64,000 nt of DNA, from positions 62,001-126,000 of the forward strand of contig NZ_JAHBZK010000011.1 of NCBI RefSeq assembly GCF_019635465.1. The letters run 5' to 3'. The translations under genes and the position numbers were made by a program. This document shows, one piece after another, positions 27,892 to 36,956 of this stretch (within the stretch, counting starts at the first letter, position 1; every line of letters begins with the position of its first letter). Source of the stretch: Hydrogenophaga sp. GTDB taxonomy: Bacteria; Pseudomonadota; Gammaproteobacteria; Burkholderiales; Burkholderiaceae_C. The notes below the pieces were generated by a model, which had not been told where the DNA came from, ran no database searches, and was given only the letters and a program-made list of their open reading frames with translations.

Positions 27892-29211
27892 ATGCGGCTG
27901 GCGGTGGTGGGCGCCGGCTGGGCCGGCATGGCGGCGGCTGTCGCGGCGGCAGAGGCCGGCGCGCAGGTGGCCGTCTTCGAGGCGGCGCACGCCAGCGGCG
28001 GGCGCGCGCGGCGCCTGGTGCTGCACCGCCCCGACGGCCTGTCGTGCACGCTGGACAACGGCCAGCACATCCTCATTGGCGCCTACCGCGAGACGCTGGC
28101 CCTGATGCAGCACGTGGGTGTGCCGCTCGACCAGGCGCTGACTCCCTTGCCCCTGACCATGGCCTACCCTGACGGCCATGGCCTGCGCACACCCGACTGG
28201 GCGGCCACGTGGCCCGCGCCGCTGGACCTGCTGGCCGGCATCGTCGGTGCCCGCGGCTGGACCTGGACCGACCGCCGCGCCCTGCTGGCCACCTCGCTGC
28301 GCTGGCGCCGCGATGGCTTCAGCGCCGACGCCGGTGCCACGGTGGCCGACATCTGCCACGGGCTGACCGCGCGCGTGATCGACGAACTGATCGAGCCCTT
28401 GTGCATATCGGCGCTCAACCTGCCGGGTGCGCAGGCCAGCGGTGCGGTCTTCCTGCGCGTGCTCAAGGACGCGCTGTTCGGCCCGGCGCCGTTCGGCGTT
28501 TCGCTGGCCATGGCCGCGCCGGTGCGCTCGTCCACCCTGCTGCTGCCGCGCCAGGACCTGTCCTCCCTGCTGCCCGACGCGGCCGAGCGCTGGCTGCTCG
28601 AGCGCGGGCACACGGTGCACCTGGGCAGGCGCGTGGACGCACCCGTCCGGCACAACGGCGGCTGGCACTTGGGCGACGACCCGGCGCGGGCGCCCTTTGA
28701 CCGCGTTATCTGGGCCACTGGCGCTGCGGCGGCGGCCAAGGGCCTGATGACGGTGGCGCCCAACTGGGCACGTGGTGCCGACGCGCTGGAGCACACCGCC
28801 ATCACCACGGTCTACGCCTGGGCCCCGGCGGCACGCCTGCCTTCACCCATGCTGGCCCTGAGGGGCGGCCCGGCGCAGTTCGCCTTTGACCGCGGCCAGA
28901 TCAGCCCGAACGAGCCTGGTGTGCAGGGCATCATGGCGCTGGTGGTGAGCGCCAGCCAGGGCGAGCGCCAGTGGCTGCAAACAGCCGCCATTGCCCAGGC
29001 GCAGACCCAGCTGGGCATTCGTTTGCTGCCGTTGCAGACGGTCTCCGAGCGGCGGGCCACCTTCGCCTGCACCCCCGCGGTGCGTCGCCCGGGTGCCGAG
29101 GTCGCCTCGGGGCTCTGGGCCGCCGGCGACTATGTGGACGGCCCCTACCCAGCCACGCTGGAAGGCGCTGTGCGCAGCGGCCAGGCAGCGGTCCGCGCGG
29201 CGCTGGCGTGA
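27892..29211 (+). CDS. hpnE: Hydroxysqualene dehydroxylase
   Basis: FAD-dependent amine-oxidase-fold enzyme that converts hydroxysqualene to squalene. It has 439 residues; the FAD motif VGAGWAGMAAA is at residues 6-16, followed by EAAHASGGRARR. LDNGQHILIGAY is characteristic of HpnE, and GLWAAGDYVDGPYPATLEGAVRSG is the C-terminal FAD motif. It begins 2 nt after hpnD, so the pair is translated together. Confidence 0.92.
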   Translation: MRLAVVGAGWAGMAAAVAAAEAGAQVAVFEAAHASGGRARRLVLHRPDGLSCTLDNGQHILIGAYRETLALMQHVGVPLDQALTPLPLTMAYPDGHGLRTPDWAATWPAPLDLLAGIVGARGWTWTDRRALLATSLRWRRDGFSADAGATVADICHGLTARVIDELIEPLCISALNLPGAQASGAVFLRVLKDALFGPAPFGVSLAMAAPVRSSTLLLPRQDLSSLLPDAAERWLLERGHTVHLGRRVDAPVRHNGGWHLGDDPARAPFDRVIWATGAAAAAKGLMTVAPNWARGADALEHTAITTVYAWAPAARLPSPMLALRGGPAQFAFDRGQISPNEPGVQGIMALVVSASQGERQWLQTAAIAQAQTQLGIRLLPLQTVSERRATFACTPAVRRPGAEVASGLWAAGDYVDGPYPATLEGAVRSGQAAVRAALA

Positions 29212-29364
29212 CACCTCCCACTGAAAGTCGATAAGTTGCAGTGCCGGTTTCGGCCCGACAGCGCATCGGGCTGTTACCCTTGGGCCTGTTTTCTGCCGGG
29301 AACCTCCCGCGCGCCGCGCGATCGTTCCCGGGTCGATCCGTACCGAGGAAAGGAGCCCCACCCC

Positions 29365-29826
29365 ATGCCGGTTCTCACCGTTGCACGTCACCTCCGTCGC
29401 GGCCTGCTGGCCATTGGTCTTTCAACCCTCGCACTGGCCGCCAGCGCGCAGAGCATGGTCAGCATCAGCGGCAGCACGGTGAACATGCGCGAAGAGCCCA
29501 GCCTGGACAGCACCGTGCTGTGGGAGCTGCAACGCGGCTACCCGCTGCAGGTCACCGAGCGCAAAGGCAACTGGCTGGCGGTGAAGGACTTCGAGAACGA
29601 TACCGGCTGGGTGGCCAGCTCGCTCACCTCGAAGTCGCCGCACCACATCGTCAAGAGCAAGGTGCTCAACCTGCGCAGCAAGCCCAGCACGGGCAGCGAC
29701 GTGGTGGCCCAGATGCAGTACGGCGAACTGCTCAAGACACTCGACAAGCGCCGCGACTGGGTGCAGGTGGAGCGCTACACCGGCGAGACCGGCTGGGTGT
29801 CGCGCAAGCTGGTCTGGGGCTGGTAA
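29365..29826 (+). CDS. Secreted protein with two bacterial SH3 domains
   Basis: A 153-residue exported protein: signal peptide about residues 1-29 (LLAIGLSTLALAASAQS), then two SH3b repeats at about 32-88 (SGSTVNMREEPSLDSTVLWELQRGYPL) and 97-153 (VLNLRSKPSTGSDVVAQMQYGELL). SH3b domains bind cell-wall peptides or mediate protein contacts. Start MPVLTVA has AGGAAAGGAG upstream. It stands after hpnE but with a 153-bp gap, and converges on the GST gene. Confidence 0.85.
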   Translation: MPVLTVARHLRRGLLAIGLSTLALAASAQSMVSISGSTVNMREEPSLDSTVLWELQRGYPLQVTERKGNWLAVKDFENDTGWVASSLTSKSPHHIVKSKVLNLRSKPSTGSDVVAQMQYGELLKTLDKRRDWVQVERYTGETGWVSRKLVWGW

Positions 29827-29852
29827 GCCGCCAACACGGCCCACCGCGCGTT

Positions 29853-30503
29853 TCAGCCGTCGGCGCGCACCGCGCGGTAGGCCGGGCGCGCCAGGCAGCG
29901 CTGCACCCAGGCATGAACCAGCGGGTGTGCCGCCATCAAAGGGCGCGAGGCCCGCGCCCACATCAACACGCTGGCCACGCACAGGTCGGCCACGGTAAAG
30001 CGCTCAGCCGCCAACCACGCCTGCCCTTGTGACTGCTGCGTCTGCAGGTGCGCTTCCAAGACACGCAATGGCACCGCCAGACGCCGCTCGGCGGCATCCG
30101 CCAGCGCGGGTTTGCGCCGCTCTTCGGGCATTGCCACGCGGTGCATCAGCACCGTGAGGGCATCGACCTCGCACTCGGTCACTGTCCAGAAGGACCAGCG
30201 CAGCGCCTCGGCCTCCTCGCGCGCGGTGCACGGGCTGATCGAGACGCCGTCGACCTCGCCATGCACCCGCGCCAGGTACAGCGCACAGGCCATGCTTTCC
30301 CACACGGTGACGTCGCCCTCGGGGCGCCGATCGATCAGCACCGGGATGTGGCCGTTGGGATTGAGCGCCAGGTGCTCGGGCGTGCGGGTGGCACCACCCG
30401 CAAACGGCGTCGGCACGTGCTCGAAAGCCAGCCCCAGCTCAGCGGCGGCCCACAGCGGACGCAGGGCGCGCGAGGCGGGAATGCCGTGAATGGTCAACGA
30501 CAT
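29853..30503 (-). CDS. Glutathione S-transferase family protein
   Basis: A 216-residue GST with N-terminal thioredoxin fold (MSLTIHGIPASRALRPLWAA, the serine/arginine loop, and NPNGHIPVLID with the cis-proline) and VWESMACALYLARVHG, the glutathione gamma-glutamyl site normally ES. The all-helical C-terminal domain begins near residue 90. A cytoplasmic conjugation or isomerisation role is typical. It lies 9 nt after the HAD gene on the same strand and may be co-transcribed. Confidence 0.87.
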   Translation of the reverse strand: MSLTIHGIPASRALRPLWAAAELGLAFEHVPTPFAGGATRTPEHLALNPNGHIPVLIDRRPEGDVTVWESMACALYLARVHGEVDGVSISPCTAREEAEALRWSFWTVTECEVDALTVLMHRVAMPEERRKPALADAAERRLAVPLRVLEAHLQTQQSQGQAWLAAERFTVADLCVASVLMWARASRPLMAAHPLVHAWVQRCLARPAYRAVRADG

Positions 30504-30512
30504 CGACGACGC

Positions 30513-31250
30513 TCAGGCCAGCGCGTTGCACAGGCTCATGAGATCGGCCACGGTGGCGTGCGGCTGCAGCGGTGCGTGCTCCCAGGCGTGGCCGGCGCGG
30601 TTGACCCAGGCCACCTGCAGACCCGCCACCAGGGCGCCCAACACGTCGAGCTGGGCATCGTCACCGATGTGCAGCACCTCGGCCGGCCGCACGCCGGCCA
30701 GGTCGGCCGCGGCATGGAAGATGCGCGCGTCGGGCTTGCCGACACCGAACTCGCGCGCGCTCAGCGCGCCCTTGAAATGCTGTCCCAGCCCGACGCGGTG
30801 CACATCGGCGTTGCCGTTCGACAGCGCAATGACCGGGTAGCGACTGGCCAACCACTCCAATGCGGGCAAAGCGTCGTCGAACAACTGCACCCGCTGGCGT
30901 TCGGCAAAGAAGACCTCGAAGGCGGGTTCAGCCAACGCGGGGTCGTCGCCCGCCTTGAGCAGCACGTAGCGAATGGACTCGCGTCGCAAGGCGCTCAGGT
31001 CGTGCGACAGATCGGGGCGCTTGATCTGCAGGTAGTGGCGCGCCTCGCGCAAGGCCTGGGGGTTGCCGGCCAGCGCCGCGGTGGCCGGTGCGTGCTCGCG
31101 CAGCCAGGTCGACAGCGCCGCCTCGGCGCGCTCGATGGTGGGCCAGATGGGCCACAAGGTGTCGTCCAGGTCGATGCTGACGGCCTTGACGCGGCGGGCC
31201 TCTAGGGTGGGGATGGCGGGCTCGTGAACCGGGCTCTGAGGGGTATTCAT
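30513..31250 (-). CDS. HAD-superfamily hydrolase (subfamily IA)
   Basis: A 245-residue phosphatase-like protein. Motif I is SIDLDDTLWP (nucleophile aspartate and acid/base aspartate), motif II ALSNGNAD, motif III lysine in GVGKPDARIF, motif IV HIGDDAQLD. The cap domain lies between motifs I and II. Start MNTPQSP avoids overlap with the divergent hemH gene 19 bp away. The substrate, probably a small phosphorylated metabolite, is not evident. Confidence 0.87.
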   Translation of the reverse strand: MNTPQSPVHEPAIPTLEARRVKAVSIDLDDTLWPIWPTIERAEAALSTWLREHAPATAALAGNPQALREARHYLQIKRPDLSHDLSALRRESIRYVLLKAGDDPALAEPAFEVFFAERQRVQLFDDALPALEWLASRYPVIALSNGNADVHRVGLGQHFKGALSAREFGVGKPDARIFHAAADLAGVRPAEVLHIGDDAQLDVLGALVAGLQVAWVNRAGHAWEHAPLQPHATVADLMSLCNALA

Positions 31251-31269
31251 GCTTGCGGGAGAATAGCGC

Positions 31270-32361
31270 ATGCCTTTTGCCGCCGAACCGCCCTTCGACC
31301 ATGGCCATGCGGCCCGCACGGCCGTCATCCTGTGCAACCTGGGTACGCCGGACGAGCCCACCGCCCCCGCGCTGCGGCGCTACCTGGGCGAATTCCTGAG
31401 CGATCAGCGGGTGGTGGAGATTCCACGGCTGGTGTGGCTGCCCATCCTGCACGGCATCATCCTGCGCGTGCGCCCGGCCAAATCGGCCGCCAAGTACGCC
31501 AGCATCTGGACGCCCGAGGGCTCACCACTGAAGGTCTGGACCGAGAAGCAGGCCAAGCTGCTGCAAGGGCACCTGGGCGAGCGCGGGCACGACGTGCTGG
31601 TGCGCTACGCCATGCGCTACGGCAACCCGTCGGTGGCCAGCGTGCTCGACGAGGTCAAGGCCGCCGGCGCCACCCGTGTGCTGCTGTTGCCGGCCTACCC
31701 GCAGTACAGCGGCACCACCACCGCCAGCGTGGTCGACGCCGTGTCGGCCTGGTCGGCGCGCCAGCGGCACCTGCCCGAGCTGCGCTTCGTCAACCGCTAC
31801 CACGACGACCCCGGCTACATCGCGGCGCTGGCGCAATCGGTGCGCGCGCACTGGCTGGTCAATGGCAAGCCCGACAAGCTGGTGATGAGTTTTCATGGCG
31901 TGCCCGAGCGCACCCTGCACCTGGGCGACCCCTACCACTGCGAATGCCACAAGACCGGGCGCCTGCTGGCCCAGGCCCTGGGCATTGGTGCTGACGACTA
32001 CGTGGTCACCTTCCAGAGCCGCTTCGGCAAGGCCAAGTGGCTGGAGCCCTACACCGAGCCCTCCCTGGTGGCGCTGGCCAAAGGCGGCAAGCAGCGCGTG
32101 GACGTGATGTGCCCGGGCTTCACCAGCGACTGCATCGAAACGCTCGAAGAGATCGATATGGAGGCCCGCGCGGCCTTCCTGGGCGCGGGCGGCCGCACGT
32201 TCAACTACATCGGCTGCCTCAACGACCGGCCCGAATGGATTCGCGCCCTGGCCGACGTCGCCGAGCGCCATTTGCAGGGCTGGCCCACACGTGAGCCGCG
32301 CGACGAAGACGCGCTCAGACAGCGTCGCGAGCGCGCCCTGGCCATGGGCGCGCGCACCTGA
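31270..32361 (+). CDS. hemH: Ferrochelatase
   Basis: Inserts ferrous iron into protoporphyrin IX, the last step of haem synthesis. It has 363 residues. NLGTPDEPTAPALRRYLGEFLSDQRVVE is the typical N-terminus, LPAYPQYSGTTTASV the substrate cleft, and SFHGVPERTLHLGDPYHCECHKTGRL contains the metal-ligand histidine. CPGFTSDCIETLEEID carries the conserved glutamates. Divergent from the HAD gene; its stop directly abuts that of the convergent hydrolase gene. Confidence 0.95.
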   Translation: MPFAAEPPFDHGHAARTAVILCNLGTPDEPTAPALRRYLGEFLSDQRVVEIPRLVWLPILHGIILRVRPAKSAAKYASIWTPEGSPLKVWTEKQAKLLQGHLGERGHDVLVRYAMRYGNPSVASVLDEVKAAGATRVLLLPAYPQYSGTTTASVVDAVSAWSARQRHLPELRFVNRYHDDPGYIAALAQSVRAHWLVNGKPDKLVMSFHGVPERTLHLGDPYHCECHKTGRLLAQALGIGADDYVVTFQSRFGKAKWLEPYTEPSLVALAKGGKQRVDVMCPGFTSDCIETLEEIDMEARAAFLGAGGRTFNYIGCLNDRPEWIRALADVAERHLQGWPTREPRDEDALRQRRERALAMGART

Positions 32362-33219
32362 TCAGCTCAGGAAGCGCTGCACCAGCTCCAGCTGATCGGG
32401 CACGTTGAGCGCCGGCGCGTGGCCACAGCCGGCGATGGTCACCACCAGCGCGCGCGGGCCACGGTCGCGCATGGCCTCGGCGGTGTCGGCCAGCAGCAGG
32501 TCCGAGTCGGCGCCGCGCAGGCACAGCACCGGCATGTCGATGGCGTCGAAGACTGGCCACAAGTCGTAGTCGTGCGGGTGGTGGGTGAACTGCATCACCA
32601 TCGCCGGGTCGTAGTGCGGCGTGACGCGGCCGTCGGGCAAGCGGCGCAGCGAGCTCTCGGTGAGCTGGCACCATTGCGCATCGGGCAGGTAGCCATAGGG
32701 CTGGTACACGGTGCGAAAGTACCGCTCCAGCTCGCCCACGGTGTCAAAGGCCGCCGGGTTGCCCGCGTAGCTGCGAATGCGCTGCACCGCGGGCTCGGCC
32801 AGCTGCGGGCCGATGTCGTTGAGCACCAGGCGCTGGATGCGGCCCTTGAGCGGCCCGGCCGCGCACACCATGCCGATGGCACCCCCCATCGACGTGCCCA
32901 CCCAGTGGAATTGGGTCAACCCCAGCTGGTCCACGAGCGAAGTCGCCAACCGGGCGTAGAAGTCGAGGCAGTACTCGGCCTCGGGCTGTGGGCTCCATTG
33001 CGACAGGCCCCGGCCGATGGTGTCGGGGCAGATCACGCGCCAGCCCTGTGCGCACAGGTGCGCGGCCAGCGGGTCCATGTCGCGCCCTGTGCGCGCCAGG
33101 CCGTGCCAGGCCACCACCACGTCGCCGCTGGGCTGCGCGGGCACCCAATCCATGAAATGAATCTCGCGGCCTTCGCAGGCCAGGTAGCGCGATTGCACGC
33201 TGAACGAAGCGGTGGTCAT
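32362..33219 (-). CDS. Alpha/beta hydrolase co-transcribed with an ABC transporter
   Basis: A 285-residue cytoplasmic hydrolase. Oxyanion strand VVVAWHGLARTG, nucleophile serine in WVGTSMGGAIG, aspartate region LCLRGADSDLL and histidine in IAGCGHAPALN form a complete triad. It is the last gene of the livGFHM-like operon; its ATG overlaps the livM stop by ATGA. That coupling implies the imported compound is an ester, amide or lactone that this enzyme cleaves (inference). Confidence 0.85.
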   Translation of the reverse strand: MTTASFSVQSRYLACEGREIHFMDWVPAQPSGDVVVAWHGLARTGRDMDPLAAHLCAQGWRVICPDTIGRGLSQWSPQPEAEYCLDFYARLATSLVDQLGLTQFHWVGTSMGGAIGMVCAAGPLKGRIQRLVLNDIGPQLAEPAVQRIRSYAGNPAAFDTVGELERYFRTVYQPYGYLPDAQWCQLTESSLRRLPDGRVTPHYDPAMVMQFTHHPHDYDLWPVFDAIDMPVLCLRGADSDLLLADTAEAMRDRGPRALVVTIAGCGHAPALNVPDQLELVQRFLS

Positions 33220-34319
33220 GACGGCTCCTTGTGTGCGAGGCGCGCCACCGCCGCGCGCTCGCGCAGCCGCCCGACGATGCCGGTGGGGAAGTAATAGACC
33301 GAGAGCACGAACAGCAGGCCCAGCCACAGCAGCCAGCGATCGGGCGTGAGGATGGCAGGCAGCAGCGGAACGCCGTCGACCAGGCCACCGAGCGCTCGCA
33401 GCAGGTCCTGCAGGTAGCTCTGCGCCACCAGGAACAGCACACTGCCGATGACCGCGCCATAGAGCGTGCCCATGCCGCCGATGACCACGATCAGCAGCAC
33501 GTCGAGCATGATCTCGAACGACAGCGAGGTGTCCGGCCCGTTGTAGCGCAGCCAGAGCGCGAGCAGGCAGCCCGCCAGCGTGGCGAACGAAGCCGAGATC
33601 ACGTTGGACAGCGTGCGGTACACCACGGTGCGGTAACCCAGCGCCTCGGCGCGGAAGTCGTTTTCGCGAATGGCCTGCAGCACCCGCCCGAACGGTGAGT
33701 TCACGATGCGCAGCATCACCAGGAACATGGCCACCACGGTCACGAACAGCAGGTAGTAGGTGATGAAGCGCCCGTTGAGCGCCACCGCGCCGAAGGGGCC
33801 TTCGAAGTCGTCCTCCATCAACGCGAAGCCGGGCGTCAGCAGCTCGGGCAGGCGGAAGGTGAGACCGTCTTCGCCACCGGTGATGTCCGACAGCTGCGAC
33901 GCCAGCGTGAGAAAGGCCGAGGCCACCGCCAGCGTGATCATCGCGAAGAAGATCGCCTTGACCCGCAGTGAGAACAGACCGATCAGCAGCGCCAGCAGCA
34001 GTGAGAGCAGCACGGCACCGACCGCCCCCACCGCCAGCGCCCACCAGGTCGAGCCCAGCGCCGTGACCGAGATGGCAATGCCGTACGCACCAATGCCGAA
34101 GAACATGGTGTGCGCAAAGCTCACGATGCCGGTGTAGCCCAGCAGCAGATCGAAGCTGACCACCAGCGCGATGAAGATCAGCACCTTGGCCGCCACATTG
34201 ATGGCCTTGACGCTGGGAAACAGGAACGGCGCGAACGCCAGGCCGAGCACGACCAGCACCAGCAGCACCGACAGCACACGGCTGCGCGGCAGGTCGTTGG
34301 AGAGCAAGCGAGAGGACAC
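33216..34319 (-). CDS. livM: Branched-chain amino acid-type ABC permease LivM
   Basis: Inner-membrane permease of 367 residues with about nine hydrophobic helices; the LivM/H signature appears around GLALLLRYNGPD-like positions (here ENDFRAEALGYRTVVYR) and VVIGGMGTLYGAVIGS. Of two nearby in-frame GTG codons the second (MSSRLLSNDL) is preferred because AAGGAG stands 8 nt upstream of it, while it overlaps the first. It follows livH by 13 nt and overlaps the hydrolase gene. Forms the membrane channel with LivH. Confidence 0.88.
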   Translation of the reverse strand: MSSRLLSNDLPRSRVLSVLLVLVVLGLAFAPFLFPSVKAINVAAKVLIFIALVVSFDLLLGYTGIVSFAHTMFFGIGAYGIAISVTALGSTWWALAVGAVGAVLLSLLLALLIGLFSLRVKAIFFAMITLAVASAFLTLASQLSDITGGEDGLTFRLPELLTPGFALMEDDFEGPFGAVALNGRFITYYLLFVTVVAMFLVMLRIVNSPFGRVLQAIRENDFRAEALGYRTVVYRTLSNVISASFATLAGCLLALWLRYNGPDTSLSFEIMLDVLLIVVIGGMGTLYGAVIGSVLFLVAQSYLQDLLRALGGLVDGVPLLPAILTPDRWLLWLGLLFVLSVYYFPTGIVGRLRERAAVARLAHKEPS

Positions 34320-34332
34320 GGTTGCCACTCCT

Positions 34333-35319
34333 TCAGCGGTTCGTCACGGGGTAGACCCCCTGCGGACGCCACAAAAGGATGGCGACCATGAGCGCGATGT
34401 TCGAGAACAGCGCCACCTTGGGCGCCAGAAAGCCGGTGTAGTTGGCCATCAGCCCCACCAGCAAGGCGCCCACCAGGGCACCCAGCGTGGAGCCCAGGCC
34501 GCCGATGATGATGACGATGAAGATCAGCACGTTGACCTGCGCGCCCATCTGCGGCAGCACGGTCTGCTGGTAAAGGCCCCACATCACACCGCCGAGGCCG
34601 GCCAGCGCACTGCCGGCCACGAACACGCCCACGAACAGCCGGTGGATGCGGTAGCCCAGCGACTCGACCATTTCGCGGTCCTGCACACCGGCGCGGATCA
34701 GCAGGCCGACCTTGGTGCGGTTGAGCGTCCAGACCATGATGGCGAACACCACCAGGCCGACCACCACCGCCAGCAGGCGGTACTTCTCGATGGAGGCGTC
34801 GCCGATGATGAAGCTGCCACGCAGCGTCTCGGGCAGTGGCAGCGCCAGCTGACCCGGGCCCCACACCACCTTGATCAGCTCTTCGCCGATGATCATCCCG
34901 CCCATGGTGATGAGGATCTGCTTGAGGTGCTGGCCATAGACCGGCCGCACGATCATGCGTTCAAACACCCAGCCCAGCGCGCCCGCCACCACCATCGCCG
35001 CCAGCATGGCCGGCACCAGCGCGGCCAGGTTGAGCCAGAAGCTGTCGGCGATGGCGTAGGCGTTGAGCCCGCCGAACACACTGACCGCCACGAAGGCACC
35101 GAGGGCGATGAACACGCCGTGGCCGAAGTTGAGCACGTCCATCAGCCCGAACACCAGCGTGAGGCCCGAAGCGATGACGAACACGATCAACCCCATGGCC
35201 AGGCCCGCCACGGTGAGCGTGAGCCAGGTGGACGGGCTGCCCACCGCAGGCAAGGCCAGCGCGGCCAGCAGCGGCACCAGCGCGACGGGGCGCCAGTCGA
35301 AGTCTTTCAAGAAATTCAT
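34333..35319 (-). CDS. livH: Branched-chain amino acid-type ABC permease LivH
   Basis: Inner-membrane permease of 328 residues with around eight helices and the conserved LTLVFGLMDVLNFGHG and IIIGGLGSTLGALVG loops of this family. Start MNFLKDFDW overlaps the livF stop by ATGA. Partner of LivM. The length is slightly above E. coli LivH because of an N-terminal extension before the first helix. Confidence 0.89.
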   Translation of the reverse strand: MNFLKDFDWRPVALVPLLAALALPAVGSPSTWLTLTVAGLAMGLIVFVIASGLTLVFGLMDVLNFGHGVFIALGAFVAVSVFGGLNAYAIADSFWLNLAALVPAMLAAMVVAGALGWVFERMIVRPVYGQHLKQILITMGGMIIGEELIKVVWGPGQLALPLPETLRGSFIIGDASIEKYRLLAVVVGLVVFAIMVWTLNRTKVGLLIRAGVQDREMVESLGYRIHRLFVGVFVAGSALAGLGGVMWGLYQQTVLPQMGAQVNVLIFIVIIIGGLGSTLGALVGALLVGLMANYTGFLAPKVALFSNIALMVAILLWRPQGVYPVTNR

Positions 35320-36056
35320 TGATGCGCTCCCAGCGAGAGCCCCAGCAAACGCGCTTGCAGCGCCGTGTCCTCGGCCAGTTCGGCCATGGCGCCGCTGTGC
35401 ACCACGCGGCCGTCGTCCATCACGGCCACCTGATCGCCCAGCTGGCGTGCGAAGTTGAAGTTCTGCTCGACCAGCAGGATCGTGGTCTGCGCGGCCTTGA
35501 GCTCCTTGAATGCCGCGATCATGTTCTGGATGATGGCCGGCGCCAGGCCCTTGCTGGGCTCGTCGATCAGCAGCAGGCGGCGCGGCTCGACGATGGCGCG
35601 TGAGACCGCGAGCATCTGCTTCTGTCCGCCCGAGAGCTTGCCCGCCGGGTGCAACCAGAACTTCTTCATGGCCGGGAACATGTCGAAGATCCACTCCAGG
35701 CGCTTCGTGTCCACGTCGTCGAGCGTGCGCGCGCCACGCGCGGCCAGCAGCATGTTCTCCTTGACGCTCAGGTCCGAGAAGATGCCCATGTTCTCGGGCA
35801 CGTAGGCCACACCGCTTTGCGCGATGTCGGGCGTGGCGCGCCCGCCGATGTCCTGCCCCGCCAGCGTGATCCGCCCCTGGCTGGGCTTCCACAAGCCCAT
35901 GATGGTGCGCAGCGTGGTGGTCTTGCCGGCGCCGTTGCGGCCCAGCAGCATGGTGAGCCCGTTCTCGGGCACCACCAGGTCCACGCCGTGCAGGATGTGG
36001 TACGCGCCGATGTGGGTGTGCACGCCCTCGAGCGTGAGCAAGGCGGTGGTGCTCAT
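35316..36056 (-). CDS. livF: Branched-chain amino acid-type ABC ATPase LivF
   Basis: ATPase of 246 residues: Walker A GRNGAGKTT, Q-loop YVPENMGIFSDLSV, signature LSGGQKQML, Walker B LLLIDEPSKGLAP, switch histidine region replaced by LLVEQN, as normal for LivF. It overlaps both neighbours (livG upstream, livH downstream) by ATGA, so the operon is tightly coupled. Powers uptake of the solute delivered by the binding protein at 36957-38153. Confidence 0.92.
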   Translation of the reverse strand: MSTTALLTLEGVHTHIGAYHILHGVDLVVPENGLTMLLGRNGAGKTTTLRTIMGLWKPSQGRITLAGQDIGGRATPDIAQSGVAYVPENMGIFSDLSVKENMLLAARGARTLDDVDTKRLEWIFDMFPAMKKFWLHPAGKLSGGQKQMLAVSRAIVEPRRLLLIDEPSKGLAPAIIQNMIAAFKELKAAQTTILLVEQNFNFARQLGDQVAVMDDGRVVHSGAMAELAEDTALQARLLGLSLGAHQ

Positions 36057-36817
36057 GCCACGGCCTCTTCTTCCTCGGGGTTCACGCCCAGGTAAGCCTG
36101 TTGCACCACCGGCGATGCGATCACCGTCTCTGGCTCGCCATCGGCCACCAGGTGTCCGTTGTGCAGCACGATGATGCGGTCCGAGAGCTCGCGCACCACG
36201 TCCATCTTGTGCTCGACCAGCAGGATGATCTTGGAGCGGTCTTCCTTGAGGCGGCGGATGAGGTTCAGGATCACCGGCACCTCGTCCACGCTCATGCCCG
36301 CCGTGGGTTCGTCAAACATGTAGACCTTGGGGTCGAGCGCCATGAGGATGGCCACCTCCAGCTTGCGCTGGTCGCCGTGCGGCAGACTGGCCGCGCGCGC
36401 CTCGCGCTTGTCCAGCAGCGACACCGTCTCCAGGATGTGCAGCGCGCGATCGAGCAGGTCGCGCCGATCACTCCAGATCCGGAAGAAGTCCAGCCCGGCC
36501 CCCGCCCTCGCCTGCACCGCCAGCCGCACGTTCTCGACCACGCTCAGCTGCGGGAACAGGTTGGTGAGCTGGAAGGCCCGCCCCAGGCCAGCGCGCGTGC
36601 GCAGCGGCGCGCTCAGGCGGCTGATGTCCTGACCGTCGAGCGACACGCTGCCCGCCGTGGCCTTGATCTGCCCCGAGATCAGGTTGAAGTAGGTCGTCTT
36701 GCCCGCGCCATTGGGGCCGACGATGGCCGTCAGCGTGCCCGGCGCAAACGCGCAGGAGACAGCGTTGACCGCCACGTGCCCACCGAAGCGGACCGTGAGT
36801 TCTGAGGTTTCAAGCAT
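36053..36817 (-). CDS. livG: Branched-chain amino acid-type ABC ATPase LivG
   Basis: ATPase of 254 residues: Walker A GPNGAGKTT, Q-loop RAFQLTNLFPQLSV, Walker B VYMFDEPTAGMS and LLVEHKMDVV with the switch histidine. The signature reads LPHGDQRKLE instead of the common LSYGQQR form, a variant seen in some Liv-like systems. Start MLETSEL is chosen over an upstream frame that runs through the structured intergenic repeat. Confidence 0.9.
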   Translation of the reverse strand: MLETSELTVRFGGHVAVNAVSCAFAPGTLTAIVGPNGAGKTTYFNLISGQIKATAGSVSLDGQDISRLSAPLRTRAGLGRAFQLTNLFPQLSVVENVRLAVQARAGAGLDFFRIWSDRRDLLDRALHILETVSLLDKREARAASLPHGDQRKLEVAILMALDPKVYMFDEPTAGMSVDEVPVILNLIRRLKEDRSKIILLVEHKMDVVRELSDRIIVLHNGHLVADGEPETVIASPVVQQAYLGVNPEEEEAVA

Positions 36818-36839
36818 GGAGACTCCGCAACGAGCGAGG

Positions 36840-36956
36840 GGGAGTCGGCCGCCGCCGGTGCGGCGGCCTTCGAGGGACACCGCGGAACTGGCTTCGCCAG
36901 GCCGCAGGTGTCGTCCCCCTTCTCAAGGGGGAAGCCGCATCAGCGGCGCAGGAGGT
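36840..36956. repeat. Cluster of stem-loops between binding-protein gene and livG
   Basis: Four perfect inverted repeats stand in a row: GGCCGCCGC/GCGGCGGCC (36847-36868), CTGGC/GCCAG (36888-36900), CCCCCTT/AAGGGGG (36915-36931) and GCCGC/GCGGC (36934-36947). They fill the gap inside the operon. In RNA they would make stable hairpins after the binding-protein gene, a common way to give more receptor than membrane components by stabilising the upstream mRNA or attenuating readthrough. The CCCCCTT/AAGGGGG-GCCGC pattern resembles dispersed intergenic repeats of Comamonadaceae. Confidence 0.65.
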
